From positions 1-64,000 of the forward strand of contig NW_026598500.1 in the NCBI RefSeq assembly GCF_029784155.1: 64,000 bases of DNA, read 5' to 3'. Shown one piece after another: positions 22,827 through 38,779 of this stretch. A model generated the notes under the pieces. It had not been told where the DNA came from. It was given only the letters and a program-made list of their open reading frames with translations, and did no database searches. Made by a program: the position numbers and the translations under genes. Each line of letters starts with the position of its first letter. Position 1 is the stretch's first letter. Source of the DNA: Uranotaenia lowii. Its lineage: Eukaryota; Arthropoda; Insecta; Diptera; Culicidae.

Positions 22827-25800
22827 AAAATGACAAAAATTACAAAAATTACAAAAATTACAAAAATTACAAAAATTACAAAAATTACACAAATTACATA
22901 AATTACAAAAATTACAAAAATGACAAAAATTACAAAAATTACAAAAATTACAAAAATTACAAAAATTACAAAAATTACAAAAATTACAAAAATTACAAAA
23001 ATTACAAAAATTACAAAAATTACAAAAATTACAAAAATTACAAAAATTACAAAAATTACACAAATTACAAAAATTACAAAAATTTCAAAAATTTACAAAA
23101 ATTACAAAAATTACAAACATTACAAAAATTACAAAAATTACAAAAATTACAAAAATTACAAAAATTACAAAAATGACAAAAATGACAAAAATGACAAAAA
23201 TGACAAAAATGACAAAAATGACAAAAATGACAAAAATGACAAAAATGACAAAAATGACAAAAATGACAAAAATGACAAAAATGACAAAAATGACAAAAAT
23301 GACAAAAATGACAAAAATGACAAAAATGACAAAAATGACAAAAATGACAAAAATGACAAAAATGACAAAAATGACAAAAATGACAAAAATGACAAAAATG
23401 ACAAAAATGACAAAAATGACAAAAATGACAAAAATGACAAAAATGACAAAAATGACAAAAATGACAAAAATGACAAAAATGACAAAAATGACAAAAATGA
23501 CAAAAATGACAAAAATGACAAAAATGACAAAAATGACAAAAATGACAAAAATGACAAAAATGACAAAAATGACAAAAATGACAAAAATGACAAAAATGAC
23601 AAAAATGACAAAAATGACAAAAATGACAAAAATGACAAAAATGACAAAAATGACAAAAATGACAAAAATGACAAAAATGACAAAAATGACAAAAATGACA
23701 AAAATGACAAAAATGACAAAAATGACAAAAATGACAAAAATGACAAAATGACAAAAATGACAAAAATGACAAAAATGACAAAAATGACAAAAATGACAAA
23801 AATGACAAAAATTACAAAAATTACAAAAATTACAAAAATTACAACAATTACAAAAATTACAAAAATTACAAAAATTACAAAAATTACAAAAATTACAAAA
23901 ATTACAAAAATTACAAAAATTACAAAAATTACAAAAATTACAAAAATTACAAAAATTACAAAAATTACAAAAATTACAAAAATTACAAAAATTACAAAAA
24001 TTACAAAAATGACAAAAATGACAAAAATGACAAAAATGACAAAAATGACAAAAATGACAAAAATGACAAAAATGACAAAAAGGACAAAAAGGACAAAAAT
24101 GACAAAAATGACAAAAATGACAAAAATGACAAAAATGACAAAAATGACAAAAATGACAAAAATGACAAAATGACAAAAATGACAAAAATGACAAAAATGA
24201 CAAAAATGACAAAAATGACAAAATGACAAAAATGACAAAAATGACAAAAATGACAAAAATGACAAAAATGACAAAAATGACAAAAATGACAAAAATGACA
24301 AAAATGACAAAAATGACAAAAATGACAAAAATGACAAAAATGACAAAAATGACAAAATGACAAAAATGACAAAAATGACAAAAATGACAAAAATGACAAA
24401 AATGACAAAAATGACAAAAATGACAAAAATGACAAAAATGACAAAAATGACAAAAATGACAAAAATGACAAAAATGACAAAAATGACAAAAATGACAAAA
24501 ATGACAAAAATGACAAAATGACAAAAATGACAAAAATGACAAAAATGACAAAAATGACAAAAATGACAAAAATGACAAAAATGACAAAAATGACAAAAAT
24601 GACAAAAATGACAAAAATGACAAAAATGACAAAAATGACAAAAATGACAAAAATGACAAAAATGACAAAAATGACAAAAATGACAAAAATGACAAAAATG
24701 ACAAAAATGACAAAAATGACAAAAATGACAAAAATGACAAAAATGACAAAAATGACAAAAATGACAAAAATGACAAAAATGACAAAAATGACAAAAATGA
24801 CAAAATGACAAAAATGACAAAAATGACAAAAATGACAAAAATGACAAAAATGACAAAAATGACAAATGACAAAAATGACAAAAATGACAAAAATGACAAA
24901 AATGACAAAAATGACAAAAATGACAAAAATGACAAAAATGACAAAAATGACAAAAATGACAAAAATGACAAAAATGACAAAAATGACAAAAATGACAAAA
25001 ATGACAAAAATGACAAAAATGACAAAAATGACAAAAATGACAAAAATGACAAAAATGACAAAAATGACAAAAATGACAAAAATGACAAAAATGACAAAAA
25101 TGACAAAAATGACAAAAATGACAAAAATGACAAAAATGACAAAAATGACAAAAATGACAAAAATGACAAAAATGACAAAAATGACAAAAATAACAAAAAT
25201 GACAAAAATGACAAAAATGACAAAATGACAAAAATGACAAAAATGACAAAAATGACAAAAATGACAAAAATGACAAAAATGACAAAAATGACAAAAATGA
25301 CAAAAATAACAAAAATGACAAAAATGACAAAAATGACAAAAATAACAAAAATGACAAAAATGACAAAAATGACAAAAATGACAAAAATGACAAAAATGAC
25401 AAAAATGACAAAAATGACAAAAATGACAAAAATGACAAAAATGACAAAAATGACAAAAATGACAAAAATGACAAAAATGACAAAAATGACAAAAATCACA
25501 AAAATGACAAAAATCACAAAAATGACAAAAATGGCAAAAATGACAAAAATTATAAAAATTACAAAAATTACAAAAATTACAAAAATTACAAAAATTACAA
25601 AAATTACAAAAATTACAAAAATTACAAAAATGACAAAAATTACAAAAATTACAAAAATTACAAAAATTACAAAAATTACAAAAATTACAAAAATTACAAA
25701 AATTACAAAAATTACAAAAATGACAAAAATTACAAAAATTACAAAAATTACAAAAATTACAAAAATTACAAAAATTACAAAAATTACAAAAATTACACAA

Positions 25801-28800
25801 ATTACAAAAATTACAAAAATTTACAAAAATTACAAAAATTACAAACATTACAAAAATTACAAAAATTACAAAAATGACAAAAATGACAAAAATGACAAAA
25901 ATGACAAAAATGACAAAAATGACAAAAATGACAAAAATGACAAAAATGACAAAAATGACAAAAATGACAAAAATGACAAAAATGACAAAAATGACAAAAA
26001 TGACAAAAATGACAAAAATGACAAAAATGACAAAAATGACAAAAATGACAAAAATGACAAAAATGACAAAAATGACAAAAATGACAAAAATGACAAAAAT
26101 GACAAAAATGACAAAAATTACAAAAATGACAAAAATGACAAAAATGACAAAAATGACAAAAATGACAAAAATTACAAAAATTACAAAAATTACAAAAATT
26201 ACAAAAATTACAAAAATTACAAAAATTACAAAAATTACAAAAATTACAAAAATTACAAAAATTACAAAAATTACAAAAATTACAAAAATTACAAAAATTA
26301 CAAAAATTACAAAAATTACAAAAATTACAAAAATTACAAAAATTACAAAAATTACAAAAATTACAAAAATGACAAAAATTACAAAAATTACAAAAATTAC
26401 AAAAATTACAAAAATTACAAAAATTACAAAAATTACAAAAATTACAAAAATTAAAAAAATTATAATAATTACAAAAATTACAAAAATTACAAAAATGACA
26501 AAAATTACAAAAATGACAAAATTGACAAAAATGACAAAAATGACAAAAATGACAAAAATGACAAAAATGACAAAAATGACAAAAATGACAAAAATGACAA
26601 AAATGACAAAAATGACAAAAATGACAAAAATGACAAAAATGACAAAAATGACAAAAATGACAAAAATGACAAAAATGACAAAAATGACAAAAATGACAAA
26701 AATGACAAAAATGACAAAAATGACAAAAATGACAAAAATGACAAAAATGACAAAAATGACAAAAATGACAAAAATGACAAAAATGACAAAAATGACAAAA
26801 ATGACAAAAATGACAAAAATGACAAAAATGACAAAAATGACAAAAATGACAAAAATGACAAAAATGACAAAAATGACAAAAATGACAAAAATGACAAAAA
26901 TGACAAAAATGACAAAAATGACAAAAATGACAAAAATGACAAAAATGACAAAAATGACAAAAATGACAAAAATTACAAAAATTACAAAAATGACAAAAAT
27001 TACAAAAATTACAAAAATTACAAAAATTACAAAAATTACAAAAATTACAAAAATTACAAAAATTACAAAAATTACAAAAATTACAAAAATTACAAAAATT
27101 ACAAAAATTACAAAAATTACCAAAATTACAAAAATTACAAAAATTACAAAAATTACAAAAATTACAAAAATAACAAAAATTACAAAAATTACAAAAATTA
27201 CAAAAATTACAAAAATGACAAAAATTACAAAAATTACAAAAATTACAAAAATTACAAAAATTACAAAAATTACAAAAATTACAAAAATTACAAAAATTAC
27301 AAAAATTACAAAAATTACAAAAATTACAAAAATTACAAAAATTACAAAAATTACAAAAATTACAAAAATTACAAAAATTACAAAAATTACAAAAATGACA
27401 AAAATGACAAAAATGACAAAAATGACAAAAATGACAAAAATGACAAAAATGACAAAAATGACAAAAATGACAAAAATGACAAAAATGACAAAAATGACAA
27501 AAATGACAAAAATGACAAAAATGACAAAAATGACAAAAATGACAAAAATGACAAAAATGACAAAAATGACAAAAATGACAAAAATGACAAAAATGACAAA
27601 AATGACAAAAATGACAAAAATGACAAAAATGACAAAAATGACAAAAATGACAAAAATGACAAAAATGACAAAAATGACAAAATGACAAAAATGACAAAAA
27701 TGACAAAAATGACAAAAATGACAAAAATGACAAAAATGACAAAAATGACAAAAATGACAAAAATGACAAAAATGACAAAAATGACAAAAATGACAAAAAT
27801 GACAAAAATGACAAAAATGACAAAAATGGACAAAAATGACAAAAATGACAAAAATGACAAAAATGACAAAAATGACAAAAATGACAAAAATGACAAAAAT
27901 GACAAAAATGACAAAAATGACAAAAATGACAAAAATGACAAAAATGACAAAAATGACAAAAATGACAAAAATGACAAAAATGACAAAAATGACAAAAATG
28001 ACAAAAATGACAAAAATGACAAAAATGACAAAATGACAAAAATGACAAAAATGACAAAAATGACAAAAATGACAAAAATGACAAAAATGACAAAAATGAC
28101 AAAAATGACAAAAATGACAAAAATGACAAAAATGACAAAAATGACAAAAATGACAAAAATGACAAAAATGACAAAAATGACAAAAATGACAAAAATGACA
28201 AAAATGACAAAAATGACAAAAATGACAAAAATGACAAAAATGACAAAAATGACAAAAATGACAAAAATGACAAAAATGACAAAAATGACAAAAATGACAA
28301 AAATTACAAAAATTACAAAAATTACAAAAATTACAAAAATGACAAAAATGACAAAAATGACAAAAATGACAAAAATGACAAAAATGACAAAAATGACAAA
28401 AATGACAAAAATGACAAAAATGACAAAAATGACAAAAATGACAAAAATGACAAAAATGACAAAAATGACAAAAATGACAAAAATGACAAAAATGACAAAA
28501 ATGACAAAAATGACAAAAATGACAAAAATGACAAAAATGACAAAAATGACAAAAATGACAAAAATGACAAAAATGACAAAAATGACAAAAATGACAAAAT
28601 GACAAAAATGACAAAAATGACAAAAATGACAAAAATGACAAAAATGACAAAAATGACAAAAATGACAAAAATGACAAAAATGACAAAAATGACAAAAATG
28701 ACAAAAATGACAAAAATGACAAAAATGACAAAAATGACAAAAATGACAAAATGACAAAAATGACAAAAATGACAAAAATGACAAAAATGACAAAAATGAC

Positions 28801-31800
28801 AAAAATGACAAAAATGACAAAATGACAAAAATGACAAAAATGACAAAATGACAAAAATGACAAAAATGACAAAAATGACAAAAATGACAAAAATGACAAA
28901 AATGACAAAAATGACAAAAATGACAAAAATGACAAAAATGACAAAAATGACAAAAATGACAAAAATGACAAAAATGACAAAAATGACAAAAATGACAAAA
29001 ATGACAAAAATGACAAAAATGACAAAAATGACAAAAATGACAAAAATGACAAAAATGACAAAAATGACAAAAATGACAAAAATGACAAAAATGACAAAAA
29101 TGACAAAAATGACAAAAATGACAAAAATGACAAAAATGACAAAAATGACAAAAATGACAAAAATGACAAAAATGACAAAAATGACAAAAATGACAAAAAT
29201 GACAAAAATGACAAAATGACAAAAATGACAAAAATGACAAAAATGACAAAATGACAAAAATGACAAAAATGACAAAAATGACAAAAATGACAAAAATGAC
29301 AAAAATGACAAAAATGACAAAAATGACAAAAATGACAAAAATGACAAAAATGACAAAAATGACAAAAATGACAAAAATGACAAAAATGACAAAAATGACA
29401 AAAATGACAAAAATGACAAAAATGACAAAAATGACAAAAATGACAAAAATGACAAAAATGACAAAAATGACAAAAATGACAAAAATGACAAAAATGACAA
29501 AAATGACAAAAATGACAAAAATGACAAAAATGACAAAAATGACAAAAATGACAAAAATAACAAAAATGACAAAAATGACAAAAATGACAAAAATGACAAA
29601 AATGACAAAATGACAAAAATGACAAAAATGACAAAAATGACAAAAATGACAAAAATGACAAAAATGACAAAAATAACAAAAATGACAAAAATGACAAAAA
29701 TGACAAAAATAACAAAAATGACAAAAATGACAAAAATGACAAAAATGACAAAAATGACAAAAATGACAAAAATGACAAAAATGACAAAAATGACAAAAAT
29801 GACAAAAATGACAAAAATGACAAAAATGACAAAAATGACAAAAATGACAAAAATGACAAAAATCACAAAAATGACAAAAATCACAAAAATGACAAAAATG
29901 GCAAAAATGACAAAAATTATAAAAATTACAAAAATTACAAAAATTACAAAAATTACAAAAATTACAAAAATTACAAAAATTACAAAAATTACAAAAATGA
30001 CAAAAATTACAAAAATTACAAAAATTACAAAAATTACAAAAATTACAAAAATTACAAAAATTACAAAAATTACAAAAATTACAAAAATGACAAAAATTAC
30101 AAAAATTACAAAAATTACAAAAATTACAAAAATTACAAAAATTACAAAAATTACAAAAATTACACAAATTACAAAAATTACAAAAATTTACAAAAATTAC
30201 AAAAATTACAAACATTACAAAAATTACAAAAATTACAAAAATGACAAAAATGACAAAAATGACAAAAATGACAAAAATGACAAAAATGACAAAAATGACA
30301 AAAATGACAAAAATGACAAAAATGACAAAAATGACAAAAATGACAAAAATGACAAAAATGACAAAAATGACAAAAATGACAAAAATGACAAAAATGACAA
30401 AAATGACAAAAATGACAAAAATGACAAAAATGACAAAAATGACAAAAATGACAAAAATGACAAAAATGACAAAAATGACAAAAATGACAAAAATGACAAA
30501 AATGACAAAAATTACAAAAATGACAAAAATGACAAAAATGACAAAAATGACAAAAATGACAAAAATTACAAAAATTACAAAAATTACAAAAATTACAAAA
30601 ATTACAAAAATTACAAAAATTACAAAAATTACAAAAATTACAAAAATTACAAAAATTACAAAAATTACAAAAATTACAAAAATTACAAAAATTACAAAAA
30701 TTACAAAAATTACAAAAATTACAAAAATTACAAAAATTACAAAAATGACAAAAATTACAAAAATTACAAAAATTACAAAAATTACAAAAATTACAAAAAT
30801 TACAAAAATTACAAAAATTACAAAAATTAAAAAAATTATAATAATTACAAAAATTACAAAAATTACAAAAATGACAAAAATTACAAAAATGACAAAATTG
30901 ACAAAAATGACAAAAATGACAAAAATGACAAAAATGACAAAAATGACAAAAATGACAAAAATGACAAAAATGACAAAAATGACAAAAATGACAAAAATGA
31001 CAAAAATGACAAAAATGACAAAAATGACAAAAATGACAAAAATGACAAAAATGACAAAAATGACAAAAATGACAAAAATGACAAAAATGACAAAAATGAC
31101 AAAAATGACAAAAATGACAAAAATGACAAAAATGACAAAAATGACAAAAATGACAAAAATGACAAAAATGACAAAAATGACAAAAATGACAAAAATGACA
31201 AAAATGACAAAAATGACAAAAATGACAAAAATGACAAAAATGACAAAAATGACAAAAATGACAAAAATGACAAAAATGACAAAAATGACAAAAATGACAA
31301 AAATGACAAAAATGACAAAAATGACAAAAATGACAAAAATGACAAAAATTACAAAAATTACAAAAATGACAAAAATTACAAAAATTACAAAAATTACAAA
31401 AATTACAAAAATTACAAAAATTACAAAAATTACAAAAATTACAAAAATTACAAAAATTACAAAAATTACAAAAATTACAAAAATTACAAAAATTACCAAA
31501 ATTACAAAAATTACAAAAATTACAAAAATTACAAAAATTACAAAAATAACAAAAATTACAAAAATTACAAAAATTACAAAAATTACAAAAATGACAAAAA
31601 TTACAAAAATTACAAAAATTACAAAAATTACAAAAATTACAAAAATTACAAAAATTACAAAAATTACAAAAATTACAAAAATTACAAAAATTACAAAAAT
31701 TACAAAAATTACAAAAATTACAAAAATTACAAAAATTACAAAAATTACAAAAATTACAAAAATTACAAAAATTACAAAAATGACAAAAATGACAAAAATG

Positions 31801-34800
31801 ACAAAAATGACAAAAATGACAAAAATGACAAAAATGACAAAAATGACAAAAATGACAAAAATGACAAAAATGACAAAAATGACAAAAATGACAAAAATGA
31901 CAAAAATGACAAAAATGACAAAAATGACAAAAATGACAAAAATGACAAAAATGACAAAAATGACAAAAATGACAAAAATGACAAAAATGACAAAAATGAC
32001 AAAAATGACAAAAATGACAAAAATGACAAAAATGACAAAAATGACAAAAATGACAAAAATGACAAAAATGACAAAAATGACAAAAATGACAAAAATGACA
32101 AAAATGACAAAAATGACAAAAATGACAAAAATGACAAAAATGACAAAAATGACAAAAATGACAAAAATGACAAAAATGACAAAAATGACAAAAATGACAA
32201 AAATGACAAAAATGACAAAAATGACAAAAATGACAAAAATGACAAAAATGACAAAAATGACAAAAATGACAAAAATGACAAAAATGACAAAAATGACAAA
32301 AATGACAAAAATGACAAAAATGACAAAAATGACAAAAATGACAAAAATGACAAAAATGACAAAAATGACAAAAATGACAAAAATGACAAAAATGACAAAA
32401 ATGACAAAAATGACAAAAATGACAAAAATGACAAAAATGACAAAAATGACAAAAATGACAAAAATGACAAAAATGACAAAAATGACAAAAATGACAAAAA
32501 TGACAAAAATGACAAAAATGACAAAAATGACAAAAATGACAAAAATGACAAAAATGACAAAAATGACAAAAATGACAAAAATGACAAAAATGACAAAAAT
32601 GACAAAAATGACAAAAATGACAAAAATGACAAAAATTACAAAAATTACAAAAATTACAAAAATTACAAAAATTACAAAAATGACAAAAATTACAAAAATT
32701 ACAAAAATTACAAAAATTACAAAAATTACAAAAATTACCAAAATTACAAAAATGACAAAAATGACAAAAATTACAAAAATTACAAAAATGACAAAAATGA
32801 CAAAAATGACAAAAATGACAAAAATACAAAAATGACAAAAATGACAAAAATGACAAAAATGACAAAAATGACAAAAATGACAAAAATGACAAAAATGACA
32901 AAAATGACAAAAATGACAAAAATGACAAAAATGACAAAAATGACAAAAATGACAAAAATGACAAAAATTACAAAAATTACAAAAATGACAAAAATGACAA
33001 AAATGACAAAAATGACAAAAATGACAAAAATGACAAAAATGACAAAAATGACAAAAATGACAAAAATGACAAAAATGACAAAAATGACAAAAATGACAAA
33101 AATGATAAAAATGACAAAAATGACAAAAATGACAAAAATGACAAAAATGACAAAAATGACAAAAATGACAAAAATGACAAAAATGACAAAAATGACAAAA
33201 ATGACAAAAATGACAAAATTGACAAAAATGACAAAAATGACAAAAATGACAAAAATGACAAAAATGACAAAAATGACAAAAATGACAAAAATGACAAAAA
33301 TGACAAAAATGACAAAAATGACAAAAATGACAAAAATGACAAAAATGACAAAAATGACAAAAATGACAAAAATGACAAAAATGACAAAAATGACAAAAAT
33401 GACAAAAATGACAAAAATGACAAAAATGACAAAAATGACAAAAATGACAAAAATGACAAAAATGACAAAAATGACAAAAATGACAAAAATGACAAAAATG
33501 ACAAAAATGACAAAAATGACAAAAATGACAAAAATGACAAAAATGACAAAAATGACAAAAATGACAAAAATGACAAAAATGACAAAAATGACAAAAATGA
33601 CAAAAATGACAAAAATGACAAAAATGACAAAAATGACAAAAATGACAAAAATGACAAAAATGACAAAAATGACAAAAATGACAAAAATGACAAAAATGAC
33701 AAAAATGACAAAATGACAAAAATGACAAAAATGACAAAAATGACAAAAATGACAAAAATGACAAAAATGACAAAAATGACAAAAATGACAAAAATGACAA
33801 AAATGACAAAAATGACAAAAATGACAAAAATGACAAAAATGACAAAAATGACAAAAATGACAAAAATGACAAAAATGACAAAAATAACAAAAATGACAAA
33901 AATGACAAAATTGACAAAAATGACAAAAATGACAAAAATGACAAAATTGACAAAAATGACAAAAATGACAAAAATGACAAAAATGACAAAAATGACAAAA
34001 ATGACAAAAATGACAAAAATGACAAAAATGACAAAAATGACAAAAATGACAAAAATGACAAAAATGACAAAAATGACAAAAATGACAAAAATGACAAAAA
34101 TGACAAAAATGACAAAAATGACAAAAATGACAAAAATAACAAAAATGACAAAAATGACAAAAATGACAAAAATGACAAAAATGACAAAAATGACAAAAAT
34201 GACAAAAATGACAAAAATGACAAAAATGACAAAAATGACAAAAATCACAAAAATGACAAAAATGGCAAAAATGACAAAAATTATAAAAATTACAAAAATT
34301 ACAAAAATTACAAAAATTACAAAATTTACAAAAATTACAAAAATTACAAAAATTACAAAAATTACAAAAATTACAAAAATTACAAAAATTACAAAAATTA
34401 CAAAAATTACAAAAATTACAAAAATTACAAAAATGACAAAAATTACAAAAATTACAAAAATTACAAAAATTACAAAAATTACAAAAATTACACAAATTAC
34501 AAAAATTACAAAAATTTACAAAAATTACAAAAATTACAAACATTACAAAAATTACAAAAATTACAAAAATGACAAAAATGACAAAAATGACAAAAATGAC
34601 AAAAATTACAAAAATGACAAAAATGACAAAAATGACAAAAATGACAAAAATGACAAAAATGACAAAAATGACAAAAATGACAAAAATGACAAAAATGACA
34701 AAAATGACAAAAATGACAAAAATGACAAAAATGACAAAAATGACAAAAATGACAAAAATGACAAAAATGACAAAAATGACAAAAATGACAAAAATGACAA

Positions 34801-37800
34801 AAATGACAAAAATGACAAAAATGACAAAAATGACAAAAATGACAAAAATGACAAAAATGACAAAAATGACAAAAATGACAAAAATGACAAAAATGACAAA
34901 AATGACAAAAATGACAAAAATGACAAAAATTACAAAAATTACAAAAATTACAAAAATTACAAAAATTACAAAAATTACAAAAATTACAAAAATTACAAAA
35001 ATTACAAAAATTACAAAAATTACAAAAATTACAAAAATTACAAAAATTACAAAAATTACAAAAATTACAAAAATTACAAAAATTACAAAAATTACAAAAA
35101 TTACAAAAATTACAAAAATTACAAAAATTACAAAAATTACAAAAATTACAAAAATTACAAAAATTACAAAAATTACAAAAATTACAAAAATTACAAAAAT
35201 TACAAAAATTACAAAAATTACAAAAATTACAAAAATTACAAAAATTACAAAAATTACAAAAATTACAAAAATTACAAAAATTACCAAAATTACAAAAATT
35301 ACAAAAATTACAAAAATTACAAAAATAACAAAAATTACAAAAATGACAAAAATTACAAAAATTACAAAAATGACAAAAATGACAAAAATGACAAAAATGA
35401 CAAAAATGACAAAAATGACAAAAATGACAAAAATGACAAAAATGACAAAAATTACAAAAATTACAAAAATGACAAAAATGACAAAAATGACAAAAATGAC
35501 AAAAATACAAAAATGACAAAAATGACAAAAATGACAAAAATGACAAAAATGACAAAAATGACAAAAATGACAAAAATGACAAAAATGACAAAAATGACAA
35601 AAATGACAAAAATGACAAAAATGACAAAAATGACAAAAATGACAAAAATGACAAAAATGACAAAAATGACAAAAATGACAAAAATGACAAAAATGACAAA
35701 AATGACAAAAATGACAAAAATGACAAAAATGACAAAAATGACAAAAATGACAAAAATGACAAAAATGACAAAAATGACAAAAATGACAAAAATGACAAAA
35801 ATGACAAAAATGACAAAAATGACAAAAATGACAAAAATGACAAAAATGACAAAAATGACAAAAATGACAAAAATGACAAAAATGACAAAAATGACAAAAA
35901 TGACAAAAATGACAAAAATGACAAAAATGACAAAAATGACAAAAATGACAAAAATGACAAAAATGACAAAAATGACAAAAATGACAAAAATGACAAAAAT
36001 GACAAAAATGACAAAAATGACAAAAATGACAAAAATGACAAAAATGACAAAAATGACAAAAATGACAAAAATGACAAAAATGACAAAAATGACAAAAATT
36101 ACAAAAATGACAAAAATGACAAAAATTACAAAAATGACAAAAATTACAAAAATTACAAAAATGACAAAAATGACAAAAATGACAAAAATGACAAAAATGA
36201 CAAAAATGACAAAAATGACAAAAATGACAAAAATGACAAAAATGACAAAAATGACAAAAATGACAAAAATGACAAAAATGACAAAAATGACAAAAATGAC
36301 AAAAATGACAAAAATGACAAAAATGATAAAAATGACAAAAATGACAAAAATGACAAAAATGACAAAAATGCCAAAAATGCCAAAAATGACAAAAATGACA
36401 AAAATGACAAAAATGACAAAAATGACAAAAATGACAAAAATGACAAAAATGACAAAAATGACAAAAATGACAAAAATGACAAAAATGACAAAAATGACAA
36501 AAATGACAAAAATGACAAAAATGACAAAAATGACAAAAATGACAAAAATGACAAAAATGACAAAAATGACAAAAATGACAAAAATGACAAAAATGACAAA
36601 AATGACAAAAATGACAAAAATGACAAAAATGACAAAAATGACAAAAATGACAAAAATGACAAAAATGCCAAAAATGCCAAAAATGACAAAAATGACAAAA
36701 ATGACAAAAATGACAAAAATGACAAAAATGACAAAAATGACAAAAATGACAAAAATGACAAAAATGACAAAAATGACAAAAATGACAAAAATGACAAAAA
36801 TGACAAAAATGACAAAAATGACAAAAATGACAAAAATGACAAAAATGACAAAAATGACAAAAATGACAAAAATGACAAAAATGACAAAAATGACAAAAAT
36901 GACAAAAATGACAAAAATAACAAAAATAACAAAAATGACAAAAATGACAAAAATGACAAAAATGACAAAAATGACAAAAATGACAAAAATGACAAAAAAT
37001 GACAAAAATAACAAAAATGACAAAAATGACAAAAATGACAAAAATTACAAAAATTACAAAAATTACAAAAATTACAAAAATTACAAAAATTACAAAAATT
37101 ACAAAAATTACAAAAATAACAAAAATTACAAAAATTACAAAAATTACAAAAATTACAAAAATAACAAAAATTACAAAAATTACAAAAATTACAAAAATTA
37201 CAAAAATTACAAAAATTACAAAAATTACAAAAATTACAAAAATTACAAAAATTACAAAAATTACAAAAATTACAAAAATTACAAAAATTACAAAAATTAC
37301 AAAAATTACAAAAATTACAAAAATTACAAAAATTACAAAAATTACAAAAATTATAATAATTACAAAAATTACAAAAATTACAAAAATGACAAAAATGACA
37401 AAAATGACAAAATTGACAAAAATGACAAAAATGACAAAAATGACAAAAATGACAAAAATGACAAAAATGACAAAAATGACAAAAATGACAAAAATGACAA
37501 AAATGACAAAAATGACAAAAATGACAAAAATGACAAAAATGACAAAAATGACAAAAATGACAAAAATGACAAAAATGACAAAAATGACAAAAATGACAAA
37601 AATGACAAAAATGACAAAAATGACAAAAATGACAAAAATGACAAAAATGACAAAAATGACAAAAATGACAAAAATGACAAAAATGACAAAAATGACAAAA
37701 ATGACAAAAATGACAAAAATGAAAAAAATGACAAAAATGACAAAAATGACAAAAATGACAAAAATGACAAAAATGACAAAAATGACAAAAATGACAAAAA

Positions 37801-38760
37801 TGACAAAAATGACAAAAATGACAAAAATGCCAAAAATGCCAAAAATGCCAAAAATGACAAAAATGACAAAAATGACAAAAATGACAAAAATGACAAAAAT
37901 GACAAAAATGACAAAAATGACAAAAATGACAAAAATGACAAAAATGACAAAAATGACAAAAATGACAAAAATGACAAAAATGACAAAAATGACAAAAATG
38001 ACAAAAATGACAAAAATGACAAAAATGACAAAAATGACAAAAATGACAAAAATGACAAAAATGACAAAAATGACAAAAATGACAAAAATGACAAAAATGA
38101 CAAAAATGACAAAAATGACAAAAATGACAAAAATGACAAAAATGACAAAAATGACAAAAATGACAAAAATGACAAAAATGACAAAAATGACAAAAATGAC
38201 AAAAATGACAAAAATGACAAAAATGACAAAAATAACAAAAATGACAAAAATGACAAAAATGACAAAAATGACAAAAATGACAAAAATGACAAAAATGACA
38301 AAAATGACAAAAATGACAAAAATGACAAAAATGACAAAAATGACAAAAAATGACAAAAATAACAAAAATGACAAAAATGACAAAAATGACAAAAATGACA
38401 AAAATGACAAAAATTTCAAAATGACAAAATGACAAAATGACAACAATGACAAAAATGACTAAAATTACAATAATTGAAAAAATTGCATAAATTACAAAAA
38501 TGACAAAAATTATTAAAATTACAAAAATTACAAAATTTGCTAAAATGACAATAATGACAAAAATTACAAAAATTACAAAATCTACAAAAATTACAAAAAT
38601 GACAAAAATTACAAAAATTACCAAATATTATAAAAGTTACCAAAATTTCAAAAATGACAAAAATTTTAAAAAATTACTATAATACAAAAATTAGTAAAAT
38701 TACTTAAATTACTCAAATTACAAAAATTTCTAAAATTACTTAAATTACAAAAATAACAAA
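22827..38760. repeat. 9-bp satellite array (ACAAAAATG / ACAAAAATT), about 15.9 kb
   Basis: Roughly 1,700 tandem copies of a 9-mer. The last base is G or T, and the two variants occur in long homogeneous blocks (T-type about 22840-23170, 23810-24005, 25550-25850, 26170-26490, 26980-27400 and so on; G-type between). Occasional 8-mers lacking one A shift the register. Rare unit variants (ACAAACATT, GGCAAAAAT, TTATAATAATT) recur at spacings near 4.36 kb, showing higher-order duplication. From about 38410 the units decay gradually, as at the edge of an old array. There is no stop codon in five of six frames, so long ORFs here are meaningless. Confidence 0.98.
25490..34250. repeat. Higher-order repeat of about 4.36 kb within the satellite
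   Basis: The variant ATGGCAAAAATGAC followed by TTATAAAAATT occurs at 25531, 29898 and 34262 (spacings 4367 and 4364). The variant ACAAACATT occurs at 25841, 30208 and 34536 (4367 and 4328). The block TTAAAAAAATTATAATAATT occurs at 26451 and 30827 (4376). The 36-bp difference for the second marker equals four 9-mers. The first two long copies are nearly colinear; the third departs after about 35500. Confidence 0.85.
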
Positions 38761-38779
38761 AACTTATTAAAAAAAAATA

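Noticed and set aside
23085..38624. Very long open frames (up to 2284 codons) across the satellite
   Set aside because: They are translations of a 9-bp tandem repeat with no stop in most frames; no start context, domain or codon structure.
22827..38760. CRISPR-like array
   Set aside because: Units are contiguous 9-mers without spacers, and this is a eukaryotic genome.
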